Assembly (NCBI RefSeq): GCF_943734655.1 | Contig: NC_071354.1 | Span: forward strand, 231,749,206-231,813,205 | Reading direction: 5' to 3' | Length of the DNA: 64,000 bases | DNA from: Sabethes cyaneus | Taxonomy: Eukaryota > Arthropoda > Insecta > Diptera > Culicidae | Shown here: positions 48,401-58,357 of the stretch, one piece after another | Position numbering within the stretch: position 1 is the first letter of the stretch | Layout of the letters: each line of letters starts with the position of its first letter | Position numbers and translations under genes: made by a program | The notes under the pieces: generated by a model | What the model saw: only the letters and a program-made list of their open reading frames with translations | Told to the model about the DNA's origin: nothing | Database searches by the model: none

Positions 48401-48491
48401 TCGTAACCGGTCGGGCAGGTACACTGATAGCCACCGTACGCATTCCGGCAGTAGTCGCATCCGTGGTCCTGTTCCACGCACTCGTCGATAT
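45477..48491 (-). CDS. Fibrillin-like protein, exon 2: 22 EGF domains + sushi 1
   Basis: A single 3015-bp exon (acceptor CTATTTTGCCAG, donor GTTC/GTAAGTATT) encodes about 1005 residues with no stop. I count 22 consecutive EGF modules. Most open with D-I/V-D/N-E-C and carry the N..GS/Y..C.C..G pattern of calcium-binding EGF domains (for example DIDECSDEHRRCSHDCVNTK). EGF 2 has an acidic DDDDDDEDYNE stretch between its first two cysteines. EGFs 3, 4, 7, 8, 12 and 20 lack the full DxDEC calcium motif. After EGF 22 comes a sushi module (NRCPPLTAPNNGEISC ... CNGSGIWDEAESLC). The protein is expected to be secreted and rod-like, stabilised by calcium. The architecture resembles fibrillin, fibulin or LTBP relatives; the Drosophila gene frac is one candidate orthologue. 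That name is a guess from memory, so no symbol is given. Confidence 0.95.
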
Positions 48492-50579
48492 CTGGCAAAA
48501 TAGAACAAACCAGTTAGTCAAATCAACGCAACGCCTAGATTTCACGGTGATAAACGGGTGGGCCTAACACTCCCCTAAAAGAGATCATTTTAATTTTAGA
48601 TAAACCTGTCAATCAATAGTGTAGGACAAGGGAAAAACTGAATCCACAGAATGTACGCCAGTTCAAAATTCGGATTTCAATTTAGTCAGTGAGCACGAAA
48701 AAGTGCTCTCCTTTGAAGTCTGCCGAAACTGATATCGGCGGATAATATTCATAAAGTTTTTTTAGCAACTGTATAACGACTGATAGCTTGAAGGGATGTT
48801 TATTCTCAAATGAATCGAAAATTGATACATGACAGAGCCACATCCTACTGAAATGATAGCAAAATTCCCCTCCCTTGAATTGTTTAGAAATGTTAGCTTA
48901 AAAACTTAAAATTTAAAGACATTTCGTCCATAAATAACAAGAATCCTAAAAATTATGGAACTAAAAGCTATTAAGCTCTTAATTGCAAATTGCATTTATA
49001 ATTATGTGATTCAACCCGTGTGATGGAAACCATCTGACCTCACTGGATAGAAATTATTTTATCGATTGGGTAGTGTGTGTCCTTCAAATTCAAATTGATT
49101 TTATTTTAAAAAAATGATTCGATAGATAATATTACGCATATACATTATCCACTGCAAATATTGATGCAGTTCGAAGTCATTTCGTGGACATAAACATGGC
49201 AATTCCATATTTGGCTGATTGCTGCTCTTCATGAAGCATATTTTGCCGGCAGTTAATTTTAAATCAATATTTGCGTGCAATTTGCACGAGTTGATTAACA
49301 ATGATGATATTTTTCGATCGATTAACGTTCTTTTTATATGTGGGCGCTAGAACGACTGCCCGTAGTTGTATTCCGTGACTGCAGTCCGGCTGCACATTGC
49401 ATCGCATCGTGAACCAACTGAAACGTGCACTAATCAGTGTACAATCTTAATTATTTACAAAGGCCAACCGGGAGGCAACCACATCCAATTACCTGCTGTC
49501 AATTTGAAGTCGAACATCTGCTGCTAATAAAAATTAACAAACCACTTGCATCTTGGTTTCCGGTCACCATGGAACAAGCTCAAATTTTTGACTATTTACT
49601 TGTGAAACTTTTGTACTAATTGGACTAATTGGAATGATCATCTATTCAAAACTAAAACCAATTTCTCTCGGAACTAATAAATCCAGTGCGTCCACTAGCG
49701 ATCACAGCTCTTTGGATAAGACAGAGCGTCTGACTTTTATGAATAAGAAAAAGATATAAAGATAAATTTTGCGTTCACAGATCACATCAGATGATTTAAA
49801 AACTCAGAAACGCTATGATGGTTTATCCAGTTGGTTTGAAGTCTATCTCTATCTGGCATTCAAATCCGTTCTGTTTCACTCTAATAGTACCCAACTTTTT
49901 CTTTCGCGCCCGCATTCGTAATTCATTCATCCAATCATTCTGTCCACATTCCTCTATCAGAACCCTTTACCCTTCATCTAATCGCCATCCACCGCCAGAC
50001 CACCTCACAACCCACCCATTTACTTATCCACAAGCCTCATGACCCATTCACTGCATCGCTCACTCCTAGCGTTCTGTGCATCTCATCTTCATTATGTAAA
50101 AAAATCTTTTCCCCTTACCTATACTCCCTTTCTTATCAGAGGCCACTCCCTTTTGACAATAACTGGATGCTAATTCCCTTCTATTAGGAAACAAATCTGC
50201 CAAATTAGGTGAGGAACGGTTCTGGCATTCCGGAGTTATAGCTGCACATACATACAAACATGCATACATTGATATCTGTATATTAAGATTTGGACCTCCC
50301 CCTGGATACGAGCTCCAGCGATTATGTTTCAACGCGTCATAATCGGAATCGGAACGAAATAGCATGAACTATATTGAACTGGATCTAAACATACTTGCCA
50401 AATAGGAAGCAATTCGTGAAGCTTGAGTAAGTCTTCTTCCGAAAGCTTTGTTGTAAACTCTGAAGTTCCGCAAAGTAGCCACCTTCGACTCTTGCTCTTT
50501 ATTTAATGAATAATTCACCTGAGTACAAAAACAGAAACAGTGCCAGTTAATTTGTGCATGTGTGAGCGCAGTCGCTTGT
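48492..50579. other. Intron of the EGF gene, no feature seen
   Basis: Left part of an 8.9-kb intron (48492-57412). AT-rich; the short frames carry no motif. No transposon ends were recognised here. Confidence 0.5.
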
Positions 50580-50708
50580 AGTTTTAATCTAACGTGTTTT
50601 TACTTTCAGGACGACGACACTATGCAGGCCCTTACGCAGTACCTTGCAAGTCGTAAGGGCCTGCATAGTGTCGTCGTCCTGAAAGTAAAAACACGTTAGA
50701 TTAAAACT
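50580..50708. repeat. Perfect 57-bp inverted repeat with 15-bp loop
   Basis: The left arm 50580-50636 begins AGTTTTAATCTAACGTG and ends GCCCTTACG. The right arm 50652-50708 is its exact complement over 57 of 57 bases, and the loop is CAGTACCTTGCAAGT. The arms contain TTTTTACTTTCAGGACGACG, which looks like a splice acceptor followed by a coding-like start. No target duplication was found outside the arms. Perfect identity means the structure is young or is an assembly or library fold-back artefact. Confidence 0.95.
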
Positions 50709-50814
50709 TCTCGGTCGGTGGTTTCTACAGTAGGTGGAGGATAAGGCACAATTTGTGTCTAAAAATAGACCAACCCATGTCGCTATGGTTAATAAGGGGT
50801 GTTGTGCAGACTTC

Positions 50815-51112
50815 TTTTGTCCAGCGCCTCTGTGGTTCAAAGGTACACGGGTACCAGTGAGCGACACGCCCTGGCAGGTGTTGTGGGTTCAAATCCGGTT
50901 ATAATCTCTAATTACAGCTTGGTTCGACCCATGCACCTTCCAGCATTGGACAAAAGATAGGAGTCACAACGACAACTTGTTAAGCATAGCTACCTATTAC
51001 CCCCCCTTTCCTTTCGTTTCCACCCTTCCCCTTCATTCCCGGAAAAAATCCTTCATTACTTTCCCTTACCGTCCCTTCATCAATTGTAGAATCATCGTTT
51101 CAAAAAAAAAAA
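50815..51112 (+). repeat. tRNA-headed SINE, second family
   Basis: GCGCCTCTGTGGTTCAAAGG and CACGGGTACCAGTGAGCG form a tRNA-like head. The B box GGTTCAAATCC (near 50888) matches the consensus exactly. The body CTTCCAGCATTGGACAAAAG, CTACCTATTACCCCC, CCGTCCCTTCATCAATTGTA ends in an A-rich tail at about 51100-51112. The 3' body also forms the hairpin pair at 4893-5208. Feilai is a known tRNA-derived Aedes SINE; membership is not established here. Confidence 0.8.
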
Positions 51113-51124
51113 TATATTAGGAAA

Positions 51125-52287
51125 TATATATTCCATTTATATTGGAGCGTCGCCTCTTATAGGGAGAAGGGGTCATAATTCCCCTCCTAAAGAGAGGAAG
51201 GGTCTCAATTCGGTTCTCCGGAAACACCCACATGCAAAATTTTGTTCCATTTGCTTGATTAGTTCTCGAGTTATGCAGAATTTTGTATTTCATTTGTATG
51301 GGAACCCCCTCTCTTAGTGGGGAGAGGGGTCTCTAACTATCATAAGAACCTTCCCCGGCCACAAAAATCCCTGCATGCAAATTTTCACGCCGGTCGGTTA
51401 AGTAGTTTTCGTTTCTATAAGGAACATTTTTTTTCATGTGTGGACTCATTACTGCGACCAGTATAGTTGATCTATTGTGATACCGCTCGGGTGTTTGCTG
51501 TATGACCTGCACTGCATTTCTTTTAGTTCTTAAGTTTTATGCGTGCTTGTGTGTATCGGGGTTTAGCCTTCCTTCATCTACTTTACCCACATATTCCTCG
51601 CTGCCAGTACTATCTCATATTATAGCCGTCCCTGGCGAAAACTCATTCGTACCTCTGACCAGTACACTTAACTTTAGGAGGGACATTTGCACTGTCAAGA
51701 GGCGTCAGAGGGTAAATATAGAATTAAGCATGAAGGAAGGGTAAATGGAGGGGCCTGAGAATAAACCCATGCTAAAGTCACGACATCCAATGGACACGAC
51801 ACGACATTGATTCTACTAAGATTCGAACCCACGACCACTCGTTTGTCAAAGCAGACTCGATAACCTTGCCGCTACGGAGCCCCTCATTATAAGGAACATA
51901 TGGACAGACAGACAGAAATTTGTGTTTCATTTGTATGGGAGCCGCCCTTTTAGTGGAAGGAGAGGTCTATAACTATCATAAGAACCTTCCCCGGCACCAA
52001 AAACGTTTACATGCCTATTTTCTCGCCGATGTGTTCAGTAGTTTTCGACTCAATAAGGAACATACGGGCAGACAGACAGAAAACCGTTTGAATATTCATG
52101 GATTTGTGTGGGAACCCCTCTCGTAGTGGGGGGAGGGGTCTCTAACCATCATAATAATCTTTCCTGGTCCCAAAAGCCCCTACGTGCAAATTTTCACGCC
52201 GATCGGTTCTGTAGTTTTCGATTCTATAAGCAACATACGGACAGACAGACAGACAGAAATCCATTTTTATAGGTATAGATGTCGTGT
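51125..52287 (-). repeat. Dispersed repeat, inverted second copy (see 31527-33655)
   Basis: Read on the minus strand it opens ATCTATACCTATAAA at about 52270-52284, followed by the (CTGT)n run. It then carries several GGAACATACGG-bounded units with CATTTGTATGGGA and GACCCC.. blocks. A SINE (51428-51887) interrupts it. The units differ in order and length from those at 31.5-33.7 kb, and the GGGTCAGCTAGT end is not present, so this copy is truncated. Confidence 0.75.
51428..51887 (-). mobile_element. Complete tRNA-headed SINE with 12-bp target duplication
   Basis: TATAAGGAACAT is duplicated exactly at 51416-51427 and 51888-51899. On the minus strand the element opens GGGGCTCCGTAGCGGCAAGG (A-box-like), has the B box GGGTTCGAATC (near 51832), passes through CCATTTACCCTTCCTTCATG and GTCAGAGGTACGAATGAG, and ends in an A tail (T run 51428-51434 on plus). 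This is a textbook retrotransposed SINE. It contains the unoccupied TTAA (51668-51671) homologous to the MITE site at 17957. Three other copies lie in the window. Confidence 0.92.
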
Positions 52288-52469
52288 TGTTTCGGGCGGG
52301 CGTCCTTCGAATTTATTCTCGTTCTTGGATAGTTCTCGTTGTCGATGCATCAAACTACCGATACTGATACTGATAAATAAACAATGCTTGATAATTTTCT
52401 TCAATATATTGGGTTTATAAAAGAAGAGTCAGGTACCGTTCTGATTCAAACTTAGAACAGTCTCAAACT

Positions 52470-53075
52470 TCGAACACTTCAGAATAAAATGCTCGTTAAG
52501 ATCGTGATATGATAAAATATTATGCTTATTGTACACTATCGTGTTCGTTAGAATGCCCTCTATCCGGCGGTACACAATAGCGTTGAGATACCGGGAGTAC
52601 CGAAACCGGGAATACCGGTACTACCAGTACCGAAATACCGGTACTGGCACAAGAGAAAACCGGTACTTTCGGTACTGATCAATTATGCAATTTTTCTAAC
52701 ATTCGGCCATAAAATCGAAGATACCAATTTTAAAATAATTTCTAAAACTACGCGCTATATTTTGATAAAGCTAGCGGATGAGTTACTACAACGATTTAAC
52801 ACCAGTAACGAGATTGAGGAAATTGTTGAGCGTTAGTTATTGGAATAAATATGGATAGCTGATCATGAAGGAAAAATTATAACTTCAGACCCCTATAGCA
52901 GTTCAATCTTTAAGGAGTTCGACTAGACCTGTACACCAAAACACTCTGCGGAATGAATTCGCTTCGATGTAACTTAAAGATTGAAGAGCAAGTATTGGAC
53001 TATGCTTTTCGGAACCCAGAGAACAGCATGTCCTTCAGCGATACATTCTGAGAAAGCATTTTCAGGGTATGGCAG
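52470..53075 (+). pseudogene. hAT transposon relic with TACCGGTAC-rich 5' part
   Basis: The stretch 52585-52675 is packed with TACCGGTACT/AGTACCGG words, as in the subterminal regions of some hAT elements. Downstream the frame QRTACPSAIHSEKAFSGY (about 53010-53065) resembles the S...S..SERxFS(x)AG block of the hAT C-terminal dimerisation domain. Other frames hold short matches only, with many stops. No TIRs were identified. Confidence 0.5.
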
Positions 53076-53194
53076 ATTCGTTTTCGCATGGTGAACAGTA
53101 CATTGAATATTCTGTGCATCTTAAAGTTGAACTTTGCAAGCTTCTCCTCTAGCAGCATACAACCGGGGGGTCGTGTTGTATCAAAAACTTGTCA

Positions 53195-53260
53195 CCACTG
53201 TACTTGGTCCTAGGCTACTTGTCACCACTGTACTTGGTCCTAGGCTACTTGTCACCAATT
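53195..53260 (+). repeat. 30-bp exact tandem duplication
   Basis: CTTGTCACCACTGTACTTGG with TCCTAGGCTA occurs twice in immediate succession. A third start, CTTGTCACCAATTC, follows directly. It looks like a recent replication slippage. Confidence 0.9.
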
Positions 53261-53283
53261 CATTGAGCTGCTGGAAGTCGGCT

Positions 53284-53502
53284 TCAACCTGGTCGTTGGG
53301 CCCGTCTATTTATAGTATCGGTGGGGTTTTTGAAAAAAGCAGATTTCGGTGCACAGTCATCCGTCATCCTTGCGACATTGCCGACCCATCGTAGCCTCCC
53401 GATTTTCGCCAGATGTCGTTTGGAATCACTCCAATTTTTGCAATCGCTTACTCTGTTCATTTTTACAAGGGCCCCATTCTCATATATCTTAGATGAGAAC
53501 AC
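53284..53502 (-). pseudogene. LINE C-terminal relic
   Basis: The minus-strand frame HLAKIGRLRWVGNVARMTDD and CAPKSAFFKNPTDTINRRAQ matches the KxGRLRWAGHVxRM.DD..(A)K..F block of the RTE-type C-terminus. It is 72 codons open and has no upstream RT in register. Confidence 0.75.
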
Positions 53503-53883
53503 AATTAGCGATTTTGAAAGTACCTGGGTGACTCCTGTTACCTAAGTGACAGTACAAATGAAATGGTAACTGCAAGGTGAGTTGAAGTTACTTAGTGAAG
53601 TGTGAAGTGAAGCTATTTGAGCTTATTTCACTGGCGGCAAATAAGTTTTTATGCTGTTTTATTAGCTTTTATCATGATTTTTGGGAATAATATGGCAAAA
53701 TGGACCACTTCCCGAAGTCTGCGCAGGTTGAAATTATCACCAATCGATTTCCTGCATTTTTTTTTCATAGGAATAGGTAACTTGTAAGATTCCAACCCAG
53801 CGGCTTCTAATTAACTAATGTTTATTTAAGCGTCTTAGTATCATCGGCCTCTAATTCTTGGGATTATGAGCTCGTTTTTACCC
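53503..53883. other. Intronic sequence, no feature seen
   Basis: AT-rich, with a GTGAAGTTGAAGTTACTTAG-like patch near 53575. No coding sequence or element ends were recognised. Confidence 0.4.
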
Positions 53884-54372
53884 ATTGTGCAATGTTGCGA
53901 ATCGGACGAGAAGTCAACCATGCCTACTTACACGCGAAAGAGTATGAGAAACTTAGCAATCAACGCTTACGCCGTACACGCAGGCGTAAAACAAACAGCC
54001 GCCAGTGCTGCGTGCAGACATTTTGCTACCCACACACTCGCGCACGCACATCCTCACATCGTCTTCCTCAACTCGCGGGGAATCAACTACCTGTGAGGCT
54101 GGTGGCGCACTGGGATACAAATTTTGCATTACTTTTTCTTCTTCTTCTTCTTCTTCTTCTTCTTCTTCTTCTTCATCTTCGCCCTCGATTCTACTCACGG
54201 GCAGGGGCGCGTACCCTCGCGTGTAATCGGCATCAGCCGATCGGGCATCAACGACGAATGACGAGCGAGAAGAACTGTAGCTGTTGGCTAAACACATACT
54301 CGCAAAAACTCCTTGCAATGCATGAAGAAATCAGAGCGGAATTTTTAAAGGGATGCTTATGCCGGCACGTGT
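53884..54372 (+). repeat. Unnamed dispersed repeat, about 0.5 kb, copy 2, with (CTT)n
   Basis: It has the same landmarks as 42315-42815: CCTACTTACACGCGAAAG, ACACGCAGGCGTAAAACAAA, CTACCCACACACTCGCGCAC, TACAAATTTTGCATTACTTT, CGCCCTCGATTCTACTCACG, AACTGTAGCTGTTGGCTAA, AAAGGGATGCTTATGCCGGC. The central CT-rich segment here is a (TTC)n run (54131-54174). The paired copies suggest an element in which this trinucleotide tract expands. Confidence 0.8.
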
Positions 54373-54782
54373 GTGACTAATTTAGACCAACACCGGCTTC
54401 GCAACACCACCCTGAAAATTTGATGGCCATCGGATAAAAACTTATCCGATGAGATCGGTAGTTTTTTATGGACTTGAAACCGTGACGCTGCTCACGGAGA
54501 ACATCCCAAATAAAGACAAGATCGTAGCAGAAAATTCACAATAATTTGTATGCATGTCAATTTTACATTGGAATTGCATAATGATTAGAATATGTCAAAG
54601 CAAAGTGAACAAGTTGTATTGCAGTCGTGAATGTCCTCATATACAACTCACGACTGTGAGTTATAAAGCAGTATAAATTACTGTAATATTAAGTTATATT
54701 TTAATCATATGATGAGGAGTATTAAGTTGCGTGTTCTAAAAACCGCTGTATGATATGCAAGCTTGAATTACAAAGATATGAT

Positions 54783-55230
54783 ATGAGTTCGTATATCTCG
54801 GTTGCAATCGAGACAACAAAACCACATTGTTTACTGAGATACGTGCCTTTGACGTGTTCGAGCGGAAGGTACTGCGAACGATATTTGCCGGATCCGGAGT
54901 ATATACTGAAAGCGGAGAGTGGTGGAGGCGTATGATTCACGAGGTACATCCACTGCTTGGAGAAATTCCCATCGTACGTCTGGCGAAAATCGGTTGGCTA
55001 CGGTTGGACGGACACGTCGTAAGGATGCCGGACGACAGTGTGACCGAAACAGTTCCCTTCAACAACTCCACGGGCGCACCAGGAACAGGGAGGCTCGATA
55101 TGCAAGATGGCTCGACCAGGTCGAATGCGATTTGCGACCTCTGAAACGATTAGGAAATTGGCGACGAAAGGTGATGATGGAGATGACTGCTTGTTCAACG
55201 TCGATCAGCATGGAATCACCGCGCTATCAA
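54783..55230 (+). pseudogene. RTE-type LINE C-terminal relic
   Basis: YEFVYLGCNRDNKTTLFTEI, RAFDVFERKVLRTIFAGSGV (54840-54900), WWRRMIHEVHPLLGEIPIVR, LAKIGWLRLDGHVVRMPDDS (54980-55040), then in a shifted frame RYARWLDQVECDLRPLKRLG and NWRRK (55095-55170). These are successive blocks of the RTE second domain. Codon order is intact, but at least two frameshifts are needed. Confidence 0.8.
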
Positions 55231-57412
55231 ATCTTCTAAAATCGACAGCCTACCTATTCTTTCTTACGATAAACTTCTTGCAGTGCTTCATCGCCCCCTA
55301 CAAATATCAGCGATCTGCTGTAGCTCCAGAAACCAAGTTTCCATTTGTCGTCCTTGTTTCGTTGCCTGGGCCAGTGTTTTGTATTACTTGAATGGTCTTC
55401 CGGCCATCTCGATTCGAGACAACCCGTTTCTTAATATAGCCACCTTATCCAGCTCAGACGCTGCCATGTGCCGCTCAGAACGTGGAGTCAAAGAGCAAAA
55501 TTGAAGCGAAAAGACTGCTCGTATCTCGGTTGATACCAGAAGGTGTTAGGGATAGGGCGCCCAATTACGATTTAGTATTATGCAGCGGGAAGTTGCTTGC
55601 AGTCTATTGGTACGTTAGTTTCGTTGGTTAACAGATTTGATTTCGGCAAACTTGGGACCGGATTCTTTTTGTCATTTGTCATTTGTAATTTATTAAAAAA
55701 TTCGTTGGACACATAGTGGTCTTAATGAATACTAATACTATTTTGATGAAAACTGCACCAACTAGTTTTTGTGCTGGCGATAGGAGCACTCAAATTCTGT
55801 TTTGGCCAGGCATGATTTGAATGACTCAAAATCATTTTCATTATATTAATGAATTACCAGTGAACTGACCTGATCTGTCTACTAATAATGGTAAATCGAA
55901 CCATTTTCCTCTCAGTTACCGTACAGCAATATAATATATTTTGACTGAGCCGCATACCGAATATTAAAATTGAGCCATTGTCTAGCTGACCACATATTGT
56001 GCATTGTAGTAGGTAAGCGTCAGACTGATAATCCTGCCAACTACCACAATCGTGTCCGACGAAATGCCGTCTAGCATGAAAATCTGTCTGACATCCATGG
56101 CACAAAATGATTTCCTCCTAAATATTGCAGTATTGCGCTAATCCGGCCAATGCAATAGGCGGATAGGATAAGCAAGTAGCCTGTTGATAACCGAACAACG
56201 CCGGTCTAACGCACCATAAAATAACAAACACTGTAGAAAATCGCCAACAAAAGCGATATGACAAGGTGCAGTGGGGTGGGTCGGAACGTTGAGATGTGTC
56301 TTAAGACTCTTTTAAAGTTCCATAATCAGTAAATGTCCAGTAAAAATTTTAAAGATGGTCAATCATTTCCAAAAAATTGAGAATATTTTCATTTGATAAA
56401 AAATTCAAGGTTTAAGCAAACTCCACTGTACCTTACTTATGAGTACAGAGCACCATGGAGTTGGGCAGGTCCCGAGCCACTACAAATTACAACAACGATC
56501 AACATGTTCGGCGGTACAGCGGAACTGCTATTCCCATTGTTAACCAGCCCGGCCAGAACTGAGCCTACACACCGGCAGCCCGGCAGAGAACTTGTTCTCT
56601 GTCTGATAAATGTCACCACGAATACCAGACACTGCATTGCTCCGACCGAACAGCGCAAGCCACCATCACCATCATGGATTTGGGAAACACAGTCGTGAAA
56701 TTCAATCTACATGACTTTACTTTCCCTTTGAGAGACGACAACAACAATAACAACAGCTACAACAACGGCAGCAGCAGCAACAGCAGCATTTGAGCTGGAA
56801 AACCGTCGGAAAATTGCACACACCAGAGAACAAAAGGGAAACCGGTACTTTCCCAGGCGTGTAAATGTGTGTAAAGATGAGTGTGTTCTAAAACCGGAAC
56901 CGCACAGCATCCGAAAGCGTTGCAAACATACACACAAACACGTGAGGAGGATGTTGCGTGTACCAACCGTCAGAGGCAGAAGTATGTGCATGGTGCAAAA
57001 TTCAATTAGCCGAAACGCGAACAAGCGATGATGGTTTCCCACCGTTTGTTTGGAAGCGTTTCAACGGTTTTTTTGTCTTGTTTGTGTCACTTTGGAAACA
57101 GCCAGCGAATAAGTGGTGGATTCACACGCGAACCAGCCAGCTTCAAGCTGGCGTTTTCGAACGAGAACCGAAGTCGGTAAAAGTATAAAAATAAACTGCA
57201 AAACTGCTATGCTGGAACGAAACGGTGCATTTTATGGAGGCGCATTATCGTTACGGATAAAAAGCAGTTGAGGAAAGATTCAACCATAATTCAATTAACT
57301 AAGCAGAAAATTTTCGGGACGAATAAGTTTTATCAGAAATTAACGAAAAAAACAACAAGACACACATCACAAAAAGAAAAAGCTTAAAACTTGTTTCAAA
57401 CTTCATACTAAC
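55231..57412. other. Right part of the 8.9-kb intron, no gene seen
   Basis: This is mainly unique AT-rich sequence. A patch of CAACAACAATAACAACAGCT and GGCAGCAGCAGCAACAGCAG (about 56735-56795) is trinucleotide-rich and gives a 111-codon minus-strand frame with Ala/Val runs, judged non-coding. There are no LINE or MITE ends. It ends at the donor of exon 1 (57412). Confidence 0.45.
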
Positions 57413-58357
57413 CTTCACATTCATCAGCTGAATTTAGTCTCAGCCCCTCACGGCAACTCACAACATGCCGCGGAGTGCTAGTGGTCGTGGCCGTCGTCGT
57501 CGTCGTCGTTATGGCCGATGAAACTTCAGCCTCCGGTTCGAGATAGTCATCACTATCAAGCTCATTTTCTTTATGGTTTTCCTCCGGGAATTCATCCTCC
57601 TCCTGCTCCTCCTCATCCCTATCAATCTTGACTACCACCGGAGATGATGATTCGGTAGAAGTGCCATGAGGCTCTACCTCAAGTGGTTTAATTTCACTTT
57701 CTTCTTCCAACTCCGGCCTCCGGTCACCGTGATGGTGACGATGCCGATGCGGCGGTTGCTGATGATGAATTTCCTCGTCTTCGCCATTCTTATCTTCATC
57801 ATCGTAGTCATCACCATCATCGCCATCGTCGCCGTCAACTTCGACTTCATTGTCGGACTCAACATTTGATCGATCGATTTCCGGTCTTTGCGCCGGTTCC
57901 GGCAGCTCATTGTCCAGGTCCAGGTCATCCTCTTCGACGTCGACGTCGACGTCTTCTTTGTCATCATCGCTTTCAGCCGGCAAAATTTCATTGTTTGATT
58001 GCTGTTCGTCACCTTCATCGTACTCGTCATCGTCACTTTTCTCATCAATTTCAGTCACTTCCGTTGTTGTCGTGGTCGTGGTGGAAGCCGGCGTGGAAGG
58101 GCGTTCCTCATTTCCATTTTCATTATCAGCTTCCTCATCGAAGTCGCCCTCACCATCCTCCTCGCCATCGTCGTCCTCTTCATCATCCTCACTCGGGGAA
58201 GCCGTCTCTGCACTACTGCTGCTGCTACCCAGACTCGGACGCGGGCTTGGCTCCGGTTCCGGTGCAGCCTCCTCCAGACAGCGATACGAACCATGTGTAT
58301 TTTCACATCCATCGGGGCAACGCACAGCTATCGCATCATCTTCACACTCGTTGATGT
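57413..58357 (-). CDS. Fibrillin-like protein, exon 1 in window: split EGF with acidic insert
   Basis: The acceptor AAAACCAACAG at 58358-58368 and the donor GAAG/GTTAGTATG bound 945 bp (315 codons, phase 1 at both ends). The frame begins DINECEDDAIAVRCPDGCEN, then THGSYRC (the fourth EGF cysteine). Instead of one residue, about 274 residues follow before the fifth cysteine in VVSCREGLRLNSADECE. The insert is very acidic (runs of D/E such as DDEEDDDGEEDGEGDFDEEA), with Thr runs (TTTTTTTEV, ITTTTTTATTTSTP) and a His-rich segment (RHRHHHGDRR). The sixth cysteine lies at the exon end and the next EGF follows directly in exon 2. The Thr runs look like O-glycosylation targets and the acidic runs like calcium- or collagen-binding sequence (inference). 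Upstream exons are not visible. Confidence 0.9.

Noticed and set aside
50815..50900. A tRNA gene (perfect B box, plausible A box)
   Set aside because: The downstream body and A-rich tail, and the second copy at 4.9-5.2 kb, show that it is the head of a SINE. The cloverleaf arms do not close.
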